This document shows positions 1 through 7,009 of a stretch of 26,221 bases of DNA, piece after piece. Every line of letters starts with the position of its first letter. Position 1 is the first letter of the stretch. Source of the DNA: an uncultured Bacteroides sp. (lineage in GTDB: Bacteria; Bacteroidota; Bacteroidia; Bacteroidales; Bacteroidaceae). The position numbers and the translations under genes were made by a program. The notes beneath the pieces were generated by a model that was given only the letters and a program-made list of their open reading frames with translations, did no database searches and was not told where the DNA came from. The DNA lies in assembly GCA_900553815.1 (NCBI GenBank), contig USEY01000052.1, forward strand, positions 1-26,221. The letters are read 5' to 3'.

Positions 1-64
1 GTTTTTCGGAGAATAACAAGGATTATAGAGGTTGTTTTAAATGAAAGAGCCGTGATCAACAATT

Positions 65-83
65 AAGAAAACTCGGTTTTCTT
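65..83. terminator. weak hairpin upstream of rnpB
   Basis: AAGAAAAC, three bases, then GTTTTCTT forms a perfect 8-bp AT-rich stem followed by TT. It could terminate a gene left of the window, but the stem is weak and it overlaps the -33 box of the rnpB promoter. Confidence 0.3.
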
Positions 84-114
84 TTGCCGCTGCGCTCACC
101 TTTCACTATCTTTG
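83..114 (+). promoter_or_regulatory. rnpB promoter (Bacteroides -33/-7)
   Basis: TTTG at 83-86, a 20-bp spacer, then TATCTTTG at 107-114. This matches the Bacteroides consensus TTTG/TAnnTTTG. The predicted start, about seven bases after the -7 box, falls at 120-121, exactly where the P1 stem of the RNase P RNA begins, so promoter and RNA support each other. Confidence 0.9.
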
Positions 115-119
115 CCGGC

Positions 120-494
120 AGAAGGCAGCCGGACGGTCTGTCGCTTGCGCCTCCGTGCGCACGAGGAAAGTCCGGGCAACACAGAGCATCCCACTTCCTA
201 ACAGAAAGCTGTCCGCAAGGGTGGAGTAACGCAGAAGAAAACAACCGCCCCGCTCCGCAAGGATGTCGGGGTAAGGGTGAGAAGGCGGGGTAAGAGCCCA
301 CCAGGCTTGTGGCGACACAAGCGCTGTGCGTCTTGGGAGTTGTAAGGTCATGTAAACCGACGTCAAGAGGGTTGCTCGCCCCATGTCGGAGGGTAGACCG
401 CTAAAGCCGTCAGGTGACTGCCGGCTCAGATAAATGACAGACACTTGCCCCCGCGGCAAGCACAGAACCCGGCTTACAGGCTGGCTGCCTTCTT
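120..494 (+). ncRNA. rnpB: RNase P RNA, bacterial class A
   Basis: Catalytic RNA of ribonuclease P, which cleaves the 5' leader from pre-tRNAs. The universally conserved 5' element GAGGAAAGTCCGGGC is at 163-177 and the conserved 3' element ACAGAACCCGGCTTACAG is at 462-479. The ends pair as the P1 helix: AGAAGGCAGCC at 120-130 with GGCTGCCTTCT at 483-493. The length of about 375 nt is normal for class A. A run of T residues at 492-499 follows P1 and probably ends transcription, though some readthrough into the YihY-family gene is possible because that gene has no clear promoter. A Bacteroides-type promoter lies immediately upstream. Confidence 0.97.
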
Positions 495-500
495 TTTTTA

Positions 501-590
501 TTTCTGATTCTAGAGTCCTGATTCCTGAAACCATAAATCTGAAATCTGATTTCTAAAATCTGAAATTATAAATCCAAATACTGAATCCTC
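501..590. repeat. degenerate AT-rich short repeat between rnpB and YihY gene
   Basis: The gap between rnpB and the next start codon is made of imperfect repetitions of an AAATCTGA / TGATTTCT-like word (about 531-565) and CTGATTC / CTGAATCC variants. The words occur in both orientations and can fold on themselves. No TAnnTTTG box is visible here, so the downstream gene either uses a weak promoter or readthrough from rnpB. Confidence 0.4.
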
Positions 591-605
591 AACCGCTGCA
601 CACGT

Positions 606-1925
606 ATGAACAAACGAATAGCCGCCCTTTGGAAATTCCTGACGTACGACATCTGGCGCATTACCGAAGATGAAGTAACGCGGACAACGTTCTCCCTGTA
701 CAACGTTATCAAGACCATCTACATCTGCGTGCAACGGTTTGCCAAAGACCGCATAGCCAACAAAGCATCAGCGCTGACCTACAGCACGCTGCTGGCCATT
801 GTACCCATACTGGCCATCGTGTTTGCCATAGCGCGCGGCTTCGGGTTCGACAACCTGATGGAAAACCAGATAGCAAGCGGATTGGGAGGTTCGACCGAAA
901 CATCAGCCTACATCCTCAGCTTCGTAAAGTCCTACCTGGCACAAACAAAGAGCGGCGTATTCATCGGCGTCGGCCTGGTGATGTTACTCTGGTCGGTACT
1001 GAACCTGATAAACAACATGGAAATCACCTTCAACCGCATCTGGCAGGTAAAGAAAGGACGCAGCATGTATCGCAAGATAACCGACTACTTCTCCATGCTG
1101 CTGCTCATGCCCATCCTCATCGTGTTGTCGGGCGGTCTGTCCATCTTCATGACCACTACCCTGAAAAGCATGGACGACTTCACCCTGCTGGCACCGCTGG
1201 GCAAGTTTCTGGTCAGGCTCATCCCGTTTGCCCTGACCTGGCTCATGTTCACCGCCCTCTACATCTACATGCCCAACACCAAGGTGAAGATAAAGCACGC
1301 GCTCATCTCCGGCCTGCTGGCCGGTACGGCCTACCAGGCATTCCAGTTTCTCTACATCAACAGCCAGCTGTGGGTGTCGCGCTACAACGCCATCTACGGT
1401 AGCTTCGCCGCCCTGCCGCTGTTCCTGCTGTGGTTGCAAATATCATGGACCATCTGCCTCTTCGGTGCCGAACTGACATACGCCGGACAAAACATCCGTA
1501 ACTTCAGCTTCGATCGCGACACCCGCCGCATCACCCGCCGCTACCGCGACTTTGTGGCCATTCTCACCATGTCGCTCATAGCCAAGCGCTTTGCCCGCAA
1601 CGAAGCAGCCTACACCGCCGAAGAAATGGCCGAAGAATGCCAAATCCCCATCCGGCTGATGCACCAGACGCTGGACGACCTGCAAGAGATTGGCCTGCTG
1701 CACGAAGTGGCCAGCGACAAGAAGAGCGAAGAAGTGTCCTACCAACCCTCCATTGACATCAACCAGCTGAACGTAGCCATGCTGCTCGACAAGCTCTACA
1801 CCCACGGCTCCGAAGACTTCAAGATAGACCGTGAACAAGAGTACAGCGCAGAATGGCAGACACTGGTGAAAGCACGCGAGGACTACTACAAGAACGCCAG
1901 CACCGTGCTGCTGAAGGACCTGTAG
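606..1925 (+). CDS. YihY/BrkB-family inner-membrane protein
   Basis: Polytopic membrane protein of the YihY/BrkB family (once misnamed RNase BN); the molecular function is not established. The N-terminal soluble stretch is followed by about six hydrophobic segments (roughly residues 57-77, 118-138, 160-185, 203-225, 233-254, 270-292), including the family-typical KASALTYSTLLAIVPILAI and a GSFAALPLFLLWLQISW stretch. After the membrane domain, residues of about 310-380 look like a winged-helix segment (YTAEEMAEECQIP...LDDLQEIGLL), a C-terminal extension of a kind seen in longer family members. At 439 aa it is longer than the roughly 290-aa core. The last 40 codons are duplicated at 4607-4728 with only synonymous changes, so the present 3' end may have been replaced by an insertion. 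The start at 606 is chosen because it opens the N-terminal domain. Confidence 0.92.
   Translation: MNKRIAALWKFLTYDIWRITEDEVTRTTFSLYNVIKTIYICVQRFAKDRIANKASALTYSTLLAIVPILAIVFAIARGFGFDNLMENQIASGLGGSTETSAYILSFVKSYLAQTKSGVFIGVGLVMLLWSVLNLINNMEITFNRIWQVKKGRSMYRKITDYFSMLLLMPILIVLSGGLSIFMTTTLKSMDDFTLLAPLGKFLVRLIPFALTWLMFTALYIYMPNTKVKIKHALISGLLAGTAYQAFQFLYINSQLWVSRYNAIYGSFAALPLFLLWLQISWTICLFGAELTYAGQNIRNFSFDRDTRRITRRYRDFVAILTMSLIAKRFARNEAAYTAEEMAEECQIPIRLMHQTLDDLQEIGLLHEVASDKKSEEVSYQPSIDINQLNVAMLLDKLYTHGSEDFKIDREQEYSAEWQTLVKAREDYYKNASTVLLKDL
1804..1924 (+). repeat. direct repeat, copy 1 (3' end of YihY gene)
   Basis: These 121 bp match 4607-4727 at 118 positions. The three differences (CAA/CAG, ACA/ACG, AGC/AGT) are all third-codon and synonymous, and the stop codon differs as TAG versus TAA. 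The repeat spacing is 2803 bp. Confidence 0.95.
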
Positions 1926-1954
1926 AAACGAACGGAAAACATCAACATAAACAA

Positions 1955-2008
1955 ATAGCCCTTTCCGTGATAGGTGCACTTTAAGGCACCAGCCACTGAA
2001 AGGGCTAT
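1955..2008. terminator. stem-loop terminator after YihY gene
   Basis: ATAGCCCTTTC at 1955-1965 pairs perfectly with GAAAGGGCTAT at 1998-2008, and an inner GGTGC/GCACC helix closes the loop. It lies between convergent genes (YihY gene and WG-repeat gene) and can act in both directions, although the T tracts are short. Confidence 0.7.
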
Positions 2009-2098
2009 CTGTTTACTAAAGTTTCAAAATTGAGTTTCGCCAGATAGTCAGTTTCCTGTAAATGAGAAAACAGAATCTACAATCTATACCTACAAACC

Positions 2099-2653
2099 TC
2101 AATCACATAAGCCGGCATCGCATTTCTTTCGATATTCATCGTAACTTGAAACGTAAATATTCGTACGATGTACATACCCCCATACACCATCCTGTGACAC
2201 TTCATACCAGCCATTCAGCAAGTCATCCATCGTGTCGTACCTATTGGGGACAACAAATGCCCCCTTATCATCAATCAGTCCGTACTTCCCGTCCAAGATA
2301 ACCCGGCAAAACCCATCTTTATTGAAATTGTCAGCCCATTCAAAACGGGCAGAAATCACCGGCACGTTGGTGGTAGTTATGAAACCGTATTTTCCACCGG
2401 TTTTCACCCGCGCAAGTCCAACCGGTTCCGCAAACGGATAGGCCTCTTCATACTGATAGGGAATAAAAAGCCTGAACTGCTTTTCTTCGCTATCTTCCTG
2501 CACATAAATGGCATATCCATAGCTGGGACGTTCAGTTCCTGTTTCCAAGACAGGTTCAGGCAGATACTGGCCGTCTATCAAATAGGAGGATTGGGCATTT
2601 GCCAAGCAAACGAAATGTATAAGAAAGCTCCAAAGGATAATCTTCCATTTCAT
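2099..2653 (-). CDS. secreted WG-repeat protein
   Basis: Function unknown. The N-terminus is a signal peptide (MKWKIILWSFLIHFVCLANAQ), then a repetitive region with WG/KWG-type repeats: GGKYGFITTTNVPV, DGKYGLIDDKGAFVVP and DGVWGYVH, each followed by an aromatic-rich strand. WG repeats are thought to form beta-propeller-like or extended binding domains in exported bacterial proteins. I place the start at the ATG at 2653 (184 aa); an in-frame TTG two codons earlier is less likely. It is the last gene of the leftward three-gene cassette, 13 bp after the lipoprotein stop codon. The cassette lies between two copies of the YihY gene 3' end, so it is probably acquired. Confidence 0.8.
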   Translation of the reverse strand: MKWKIILWSFLIHFVCLANAQSSYLIDGQYLPEPVLETGTERPSYGYAIYVQEDSEEKQFRLFIPYQYEEAYPFAEPVGLARVKTGGKYGFITTTNVPVISARFEWADNFNKDGFCRVILDGKYGLIDDKGAFVVPNRYDTMDDLLNGWYEVSQDGVWGYVHRTNIYVSSYDEYRKKCDAGLCD

Positions 2654-2666
2654 AACCAAACCCTGC

Positions 2667-3359
2667 TTATTTGCTGTTCAAACTCTGTTGCCATTCACTC
2701 TCAGGAACAAATACAATCTTGGCTACAGCAGCTTCGTCTGACGACTTTTCTGCCAACACGATATTTACGCTAACCGGCTGCAACGCTGTTCCGGCCTTAA
2801 TCTCTTGCGGTTTGCGGTCGTCGGCTATGGTATGCTCTACATGATAGCCCAATACTGCTCCGGCGTCATCCACCAGTCTCATGAAGATTCTATAGTCATC
2901 CTTTTTGTATTTGCCTACTTTAAAATCTTTCCTGGCAGAAACAGTAAACTGAATGACGCCCGTGGCATTCAGTCCGTTAGGCGTTACCTCGGCAATAGCC
3001 GGCTCCGTAGTCAGCTGATAGAAAAATGTATCGGGAAGTTCATAGGCAATCTTGGTTCCTGATAGTTTAGTACTGATGGCCGCCAACTTCTCCTTAAACT
3101 CCGGCTTGAGCGCCTTCTGCTCTTTCATCAGTTTCTCTAACTTCCCTTGGTCTTGTGCCTGTCCGGCAGCTTGCATCTTCTCACTTAGTGCATCTTCCTT
3201 GCCCTGATATTCTTTGACTAACGTCATCACTTCGGCAAACAAACCTTTTCCTACAGGAGTCTCTTCACCCGATGAAGACTTGGTTTGACTCCCACCACAT
3301 GATGCGGCAATACATACAACTATTGCACATATCGCCCACAAGATAGTTCTTTTAGCCAT
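2667..3359 (-). CDS. putative lipoprotein with coiled-coil segment
   Basis: 230 aa of unrecognised family. The signal sequence ends in a lipobox-like IAASC followed by GGS, so the mature protein should start at Cys20-21 and be lipid-anchored; a Ser/Lys-rich linker follows. Residues of about 45-100 are charged and heptad-like (EKMQAAGQAQDQGKLEKLMK...LKPEFKEKLAAI), suggesting a short coiled coil. The remainder looks like a compact beta-rich domain that includes VIQFTVSARKDFKVGKYK. It is the middle gene of the cassette, between the membrane protein and the WG-repeat protein, and is probably co-transcribed with both. No enzymatic motif is visible. Confidence 0.8.
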   Translation of the reverse strand: MAKRTILWAICAIVVCIAASCGGSQTKSSSGEETPVGKGLFAEVMTLVKEYQGKEDALSEKMQAAGQAQDQGKLEKLMKEQKALKPEFKEKLAAISTKLSGTKIAYELPDTFFYQLTTEPAIAEVTPNGLNATGVIQFTVSARKDFKVGKYKKDDYRIFMRLVDDAGAVLGYHVEHTIADDRKPQEIKAGTALQPVSVNIVLAEKSSDEAAVAKIVFVPESEWQQSLNSK

Positions 3360-3443
3360 AACAAAAAGATTTTAATGGTTAAACATACGAATCAGGCGTT
3401 GGAGATGCCAACACCGATTCAGGATTAAAAAACGGTTATCAGT

Positions 3444-4247
3444 TTACTGATTCCGTTCCTGTATTTTTCGGTTTGCGTCTTCTTTGGACAAATTGGTATA
3501 GTGCATGTGGCCTTCATTGTCATAGAAGACCTGATTGGAAGAACCACCGCCTGACGAACCACCCAACATGTCTGTCTTGAACATGTAAAACACTCCACCC
3601 ACAACGGCAGCAACCATCAGCACCTGAAGGATAAGCGCAAGCAACGCAGTCAGCAGAAGCAACATAGACATCAGCCCGCCAATTATCATCACCAGCGTAG
3701 CTACCGTAAACATCAATCCATACATCATTCCTATCGACTTGACATTGCGCACCATAGCCCAGCCAACCCCGACAACAAGAGCCAAACCCAAAATGCTATA
3801 AGCAACAATATCCCTTGTTTCCTTCTCCAAGCCGAACATATTAAGAATGACATACAAGACAAGAGTAGCGGGAACTATGACTATGAGCGAAACAAAAGTC
3901 CCCTTGATAGAGAGTTCCTTCTGAAAGTATTGCTCTACAAATGCCTTGTAAACAAACACCTGCGTAAGCTGAATGCCAACAAACACAATCAGAGGGATAA
4001 CCCTCAACAGTTTACCGAAAAAGCCATAATCGGACGATGTGCACCACCAGATGCTTTTGCCGCCCAACAGAGAATAAATCACCAATCCGAAAACCGTACC
4101 GACAATGGCAAGAAACGTTACAAGCTGAACCGATAATCTTGAGATGGATTTTTTACGCATATTTACAATAGCTATAAATCCAGCTGCTGCCATAAGGGTA
4201 AAAACAATCCAATAAGGCAATGTGGAGGTCAATAGAAAATCTTTCAT
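3444..4247 (-). CDS. polytopic membrane protein, unknown function
   Basis: 267 aa with about seven hydrophobic segments (roughly residues 10-28, 40-62, 80-103, 115-137, 147-165, 172-190 and 192-222). The last two are almost continuous and Leu/Met/Val-rich. A Gly/Ser linker (GGSSGGGSSNQ) then joins a 30-residue hydrophilic tail with VFYDNEGHMHYTNL and KEDANRKIQERNQ. I do not recognise the family. It is the first gene of the leftward cassette; the 84-bp gap to the lipoprotein gene has no promoter or terminator I can see. A candidate promoter lies at 4450-4479. Confidence 0.8.
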   Translation of the reverse strand: MKDFLLTSTLPYWIVFTLMAAAGFIAIVNMRKKSISRLSVQLVTFLAIVGTVFGLVIYSLLGGKSIWWCTSSDYGFFGKLLRVIPLIVFVGIQLTQVFVYKAFVEQYFQKELSIKGTFVSLIVIVPATLVLYVILNMFGLEKETRDIVAYSILGLALVVGVGWAMVRNVKSIGMMYGLMFTVATLVMIIGGLMSMLLLLTALLALILQVLMVAAVVGGVFYMFKTDMLGGSSGGGSSNQVFYDNEGHMHYTNLSKEDANRKIQERNQ

Positions 4248-4449
4248 AATACAACATTTATTTTATGAAAACAGAATAAGTAATCGAAGTATCGCAATCA
4301 ATACTGCAAGAGAAGGATAAGATTACCAGCAAAAGTACAAACAACAGAGATACTTGTCTGAGACAAAGCACCAAGCTTTTCAATCTACAAGATAAGCATA
4401 ACGCTTCTTTCCATCATGTATTATAACAGAGTGAACTACACTCCAAGTG

Positions 4450-4479
4450 CAAATATAAATAAAAAATAATTTAATCAAA
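4450..4479 (-). promoter_or_regulatory. candidate cassette promoter
   Basis: Read on the minus strand, TATATTTG (4450-4457) lies 18 bp from TTTG (4476-4479). The -33 box sits inside one arm of the inverted repeat at 4473-4504. A second -7-like box, TACTTTTG, is at 4330-4337 but has no well-spaced partner. The predicted leader to the membrane-protein gene is about 195 nt. Confidence 0.45.
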
Positions 4480-4504
4480 TATTTTACTGATAAATTATTT
4501 GATT
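4464..4504. repeat. nested AT-rich inverted repeats
   Basis: AAATAATTT (4464-4472) pairs with AAATTATTT (4492-4500), and AATCAAATA (4473-4481) pairs with TATTTGATT (4496-4504). The right arms overlap, so only one helix can form at a time. They cover the -33 box of the candidate cassette promoter. The rest of 4248-4606 holds no gene I can support. Confidence 0.6.
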
Positions 4505-4606
4505 TTACATGAAATATCTTCAAGATTGAAACAAGCAACTTACCCGACTGATGTAACGGTTGCTGGAATACCGGCCAAAGACTGCCCCTGCCGCTCGGCC
4601 GGCTAC

Positions 4607-4728
4607 ACGGCTCCGAAGACTTCAAGATAGACCGTGAACAGGAGTACAGCGCAGAATGGCAGACGCTGGTGAAAGCACGCGAGGACTACTACAAGAACGC
4701 CAGTACCGTGCTGCTGAAGGACCTGTAA
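4607..4728 (+). pseudogene. orphan 3'-end fragment of the YihY-family gene
   Basis: Encodes GSEDFKIDREQEYSAEW and the rest of the last 40 residues of the YihY-family protein, ending in TAA, with no start codon or membrane domain. It is 97.5% identical to 1804-1924. Similarity stops abruptly just left of 4606; a faint in-frame resemblance (LGRLHG versus LDKLYTHG) may extend a few codons. The fragment is followed by its own strong stem-loop and then the convergent nitroreductase gene. This suggests that it is the original gene end, displaced when the cassette arrived with a different allele of the 3' end. Confidence 0.92.
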
Positions 4729-4736
4729 GAATACGG

Positions 4737-4778
4737 CAATGGCCGGCAAGAGAATATAGAAAATCTTGCCGGCCATTG
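4737..4778. terminator. stem-loop terminator between convergent units
   Basis: CAATGGCCGGCAAGA (4737-4751) pairs perfectly with TCTTGCCGGCCATTG (4764-4778), a 15-bp GC-rich stem. It lies just after the orphan YihY end and before the nitroreductase stop, so it probably served the ancestral YihY gene and now serves the leftward nitroreductase transcript. T tracts are poor. Confidence 0.65.
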
Positions 4779-4818
4779 TTGCCTATATGTGTTCAGCATG
4801 CAGGATGCCCCTGCGCAC

Positions 4819-5367
4819 TCAATACTGCTCGTAAGAAACCACCTTCTCCACGGGCTTGCGCGACTTCTGACGCTTACCCTTGACCGGATAGCCCACCACG
4901 ATGTCGAGCAACAGGCGCTTGGAAGCCGGTATGCCGGCCAGTTCTTTCAGCTTGCGCTCGTCGAACCAGCCCAGGATGCACGAACCCAGCCCTTCGGCCT
5001 CGGCAGCCAGCGTGATGTGGGCCGCTGCTATGCCGATGTCAATCAGCGGAAAGTACTTGTCCTTTATCTTGGCACCCAAAAACGACGTGAAGTTCATCGA
5101 CTCCTCCACTACCAGTATGTGCACCGGCGCATCCTTGGCAAACTTGTTCATGCCCAGTCCGGCGGCCGCCTTGCCGGCTTTATGTACCAGGTCGGCACGG
5201 GTAAGGACCACAAACTTCCAAGGCTGCGCGTTGCAGGCCGAGGGAGCCAGACGTCCGGCCTCCAGGATGCGCGCCAGCTTCTCGGGTTCCACCGGGCGCG
5301 ACGGGTCGTAAGCGCGGTCGCTCTGACGCGAAGCCACCAACCGCAGGAAATCCATCCCTTCTTCCAT
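4819..5367 (-). CDS. nitroreductase-family FMN-dependent oxidoreductase
   Basis: Predicted NAD(P)H- and FMN-dependent reductase of the nitroreductase superfamily; the physiological substrate is unknown. Family marks are the N-terminal SRQSDRAYDP (FMN phosphate-binding Arg-x-Ser-x-Arg pattern), LAPSACNAQPWKFVVL around residues 40-56, and the GIAAAHITLAAEAEGLGSC helix around 112-130. At 182 aa it is near the lower end of the family. Two start codons are possible, ATG at 5367 or ATG at 5355 (MDFLRLV); I keep the longer one. It begins 14 bp after the riboflavin synthase stop, so the two are very likely co-transcribed, and the partner enzyme makes the precursor of its cofactor. Confidence 0.92.
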   Translation of the reverse strand: MEEGMDFLRLVASRQSDRAYDPSRPVEPEKLARILEAGRLAPSACNAQPWKFVVLTRADLVHKAGKAAAGLGMNKFAKDAPVHILVVEESMNFTSFLGAKIKDKYFPLIDIGIAAAHITLAAEAEGLGSCILGWFDERKLKELAGIPASKRLLLDIVVGYPVKGKRQKSRKPVEKVVSYEQY

Positions 5368-5381
5368 GCTCCCGCCTCTGA

Positions 5382-5984
5382 TTATTGGTATTGCAGCATG
5401 CGGCTGATGTACTTGCCGATGATGTCGAACTCCAGGTTGACTACCGTGCCCACGTGGATGGTGTGGAAGTTGGTGTTCTCAAACGTATAGGGGATGATGG
5501 CTACCTGGAAAGTATCGTCGGTAGGATTGCACACCGTCAGGCTGACGCCGTTCACCGTCACCGAGCCTTTGTCCACCGTGATGTATCCGCGACGCGCCAT
5601 CTCCTTGTCGACAGCGTACTTGAAAGTGAAGTAATGGCTGCCCTCGGCGTCCTGCACGTCGATGCAGGTAGCCGTCTGGTCCACATGTCCCTGCACGATG
5701 TGTCCGTCCAGCCGGCCGTTCATCATCATGCTGCGCTCCACGTTCACCTTGTCGCCCACCTTCAGCAGTCCCAGGTTGGAGCGGTCCAGCGTTTCCTTCA
5801 TGGCCGTCACCGTGTAGGTGTCGTCGGCAATCTTCACCACCGTGAGGCACACGCCGTTGTGAGCCACACTTTGGTCTATCTTCAGTTCGTTGACAAACGA
5901 GCACTTGAAAGTGAAGTGCACATTCTCCTGGTCCTTGACCATGGCCACCAGCGTGGCACACTCTTCTACTATTCCAGAAAACAT
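5382..5984 (-). CDS. ribE: riboflavin synthase, alpha subunit
   Basis: Catalyses dismutation of two 6,7-dimethyl-8-ribityllumazine molecules to riboflavin and the pyrimidine precursor, the last step of riboflavin synthesis, in the cytoplasm. The protein starts with the signature MFSGIVEE and has two lumazine-binding barrels (about residues 1-95 and 98-195). Each carries the repeated NGVCLTV / NGVSLTV motif, and the linker GHIVQGHVDQTA is typical. The 200-aa length is normal. No FMN riboswitch is recognisable in the leader. The downstream nitroreductase follows directly. Some genomes name this gene ribC. Confidence 0.97.
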   Translation of the reverse strand: MFSGIVEECATLVAMVKDQENVHFTFKCSFVNELKIDQSVAHNGVCLTVVKIADDTYTVTAMKETLDRSNLGLLKVGDKVNVERSMMMNGRLDGHIVQGHVDQTATCIDVQDAEGSHYFTFKYAVDKEMARRGYITVDKGSVTVNGVSLTVCNPTDDTFQVAIIPYTFENTNFHTIHVGTVVNLEFDIIGKYISRMLQYQ

Positions 5985-6059
5985 AATCTATAATGCTAAT
6001 TGTTAATGATTTATTCGATGTATTGGCCCGCCCTGCCCCACGACCGGACTGGCACTTGG

Positions 6060-6094
6060 CAAAGATACAAAAAGCCACGGAATAAAAGAGCAAA
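6060..6094 (-). promoter_or_regulatory. ribE promoter
   Basis: On the minus strand TATCTTTG (6060-6067) is preceded by TTTG (6091-6094) with a 23-bp spacer, slightly long. The predicted leader is about 70 nt. Confidence 0.6.
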
Positions 6095-6368
6095 AAAAGA
6101 AAGGCTGACCGACAAAACAAATGAAGCACATCCGGCAACGGTTCGGAGACACATCGGGCGGTCAATCGGTCGTTCCTATTTTCTTTGAAAATTTTATCCA
6201 ACGCGTTTCGAAGCTCCGTTCTCGCACACGGAATTTACTTTGTTGCAGCCGTCAGCCTCGTTTACCAGCCAAAAAGACGAAGAGACGGCCGAACAAATAG
6301 ACAACATTTCACTGTTTATCAAACATATAATAAAACATTCCGCCTAAAACTCAGTATTTATACAGGTA

Positions 6369-6459
6369 TAAAAAAAAGGAAGCTTTTCACAAAGCCTCCT
6401 TTTTCAGTTTTCAATAGGTATTAGTTTTTTTTTAAGGTAAAAAGATTGTTTTCAGGATA
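6369..6459 (-). ncRNA. candidate small RNA ending in an intrinsic terminator
   Basis: A Bacteroides-type promoter (6466-6498) would start leftward transcription near 6459. About 60 nt later lies a strong terminator: AAAAAGGAGGCTTT (minus strand, 6391-6404), loop GTGA, AAAGCTTCCTTTTTTT. The result would be a 90-nt transcript of AT-rich single-stranded 5' part plus terminator hairpin. No ATG-started ORF is present. An AGGAGG followed by GTG could open a 12-codon peptide within the hairpin, which I consider unlikely. The terminator lies far upstream of ribE, which has its own promoter, so an attenuated long leader is the alternative. Confidence 0.45.
6371..6404. terminator. bidirectional intrinsic terminator
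   Basis: AAAAAGGA-A-GCTTT and AAAGC-C-TCCTTTTT form a stem with one internal mismatch and a four-base loop, with poly-T on both strands. It lies within a 1.1-kb stretch (5985-7080) with no credible protein gene. Confidence 0.75.
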
Positions 6460-6465
6460 ACGGTG

Positions 6466-6498
6466 CAAAGATAGACCCTTTTATTGGTACCAACCAAA
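6466..6498 (-). promoter_or_regulatory. leftward promoter with palindrome in the spacer
   Basis: Minus-strand TATCTTTG (6466-6473) and TTTG (6495-6498) are 21 bp apart. The spacer holds the perfect palindrome TTGGTACCAA (6484-6493), a position where a bound repressor would block polymerase. It drives the candidate small RNA. Confidence 0.6.
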
Positions 6499-6704
6499 TT
6501 AAAAAACATGTCATATAACATCTTTTTGATAATTTCTTTATGATTGTTATCATTTCAAAGGACTTTTCTACACTTAGCACCTTTGATTGTGACAAATATA
6601 AAGTACTTTTTTGGATTAACACTAAAAAAATCCTAAAGAAAAGTATCAAAATGCTCCAAACGCCTGCCAAGACACGCGTGAAGTGGGTATACCTATAGCA
6701 CGTT

Positions 6705-6924
6705 GGAAGTACACTCTCAGCAAGCTAGCAGTATACTCCCAGCGAGCTAGCAGTACACTCCCAGCAAACTAGCAGTACACTCCCAACGAGCTAGCAGTAC
6801 ACTCCCAGCAAACTAGCAGTACACTCCCACCGAGCTAGCAGTACACTCCCAACGAGCTAGCAGTACACTCCCACTGAGCTAGCAGTACACTCCCAGCAAA
6901 CCAGCAGTACACTCCCTGCGAGAC
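6705..6924. repeat. 22-bp tandem repeat array 1 (10 units)
   Basis: Ten head-to-tail units of exactly 22 bp, the central ones beginning AGCAGTACACTCCC, with variation concentrated at unit positions 15-22 (AGCGAGCT, AGCAAACT, AACGAGCT and others). The first and last units are the most diverged. There are no unique spacers, so it is not CRISPR, and 22 is not a multiple of three, so it is not a coding repeat. Array 2 at 16938-17157 has the same period and unit number and shares 15 of 22 consensus bases. Confidence 0.97.
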
Positions 6925-6946
6925 AGCAGACACATGGCTAAAGACA

Positions 6947-7009
6947 GCAGGCAACGGATATGAGACGAACGGAAGCCCGATTTGCTTCCCGTCCCTTTCC
7001 GTTGCCTGC
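6947..7009. terminator. long stem-loop downstream of phoU
   Basis: GCAGGCAACGGA (6947-6958) pairs with TCCGTTGCCTGC (6998-7009), and inner GGAAGC/GCTTCC extends the helix. It lies 70 bp after the phoU stop and just next to array 1. No strong T tract follows on the minus strand, so it may be a transcript-end stabiliser rather than a pure intrinsic terminator. Confidence 0.6.

Noticed and set aside
5985..6060. FMN riboswitch in the ribE leader
   Set aside because: The leader is only about 70 nt and lacks the conserved RFN sequence elements.
6185..6424. 79-aa plus-strand ORF in the ribE/phoU gap
   Set aside because: Runs through the bidirectional terminator and shows no family or promoter.
6452..6670. 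Small hydrophobic minus-strand ORF
   Set aside because: It overlaps the candidate small-RNA promoter, is very AT-rich and has no start signal or recognisable family.
6705..6924. CRISPR array
   Set aside because: The 22-bp units abut without spacers and vary at their ends; no cas genes are present. The same reasoning applies to 16938-17157.
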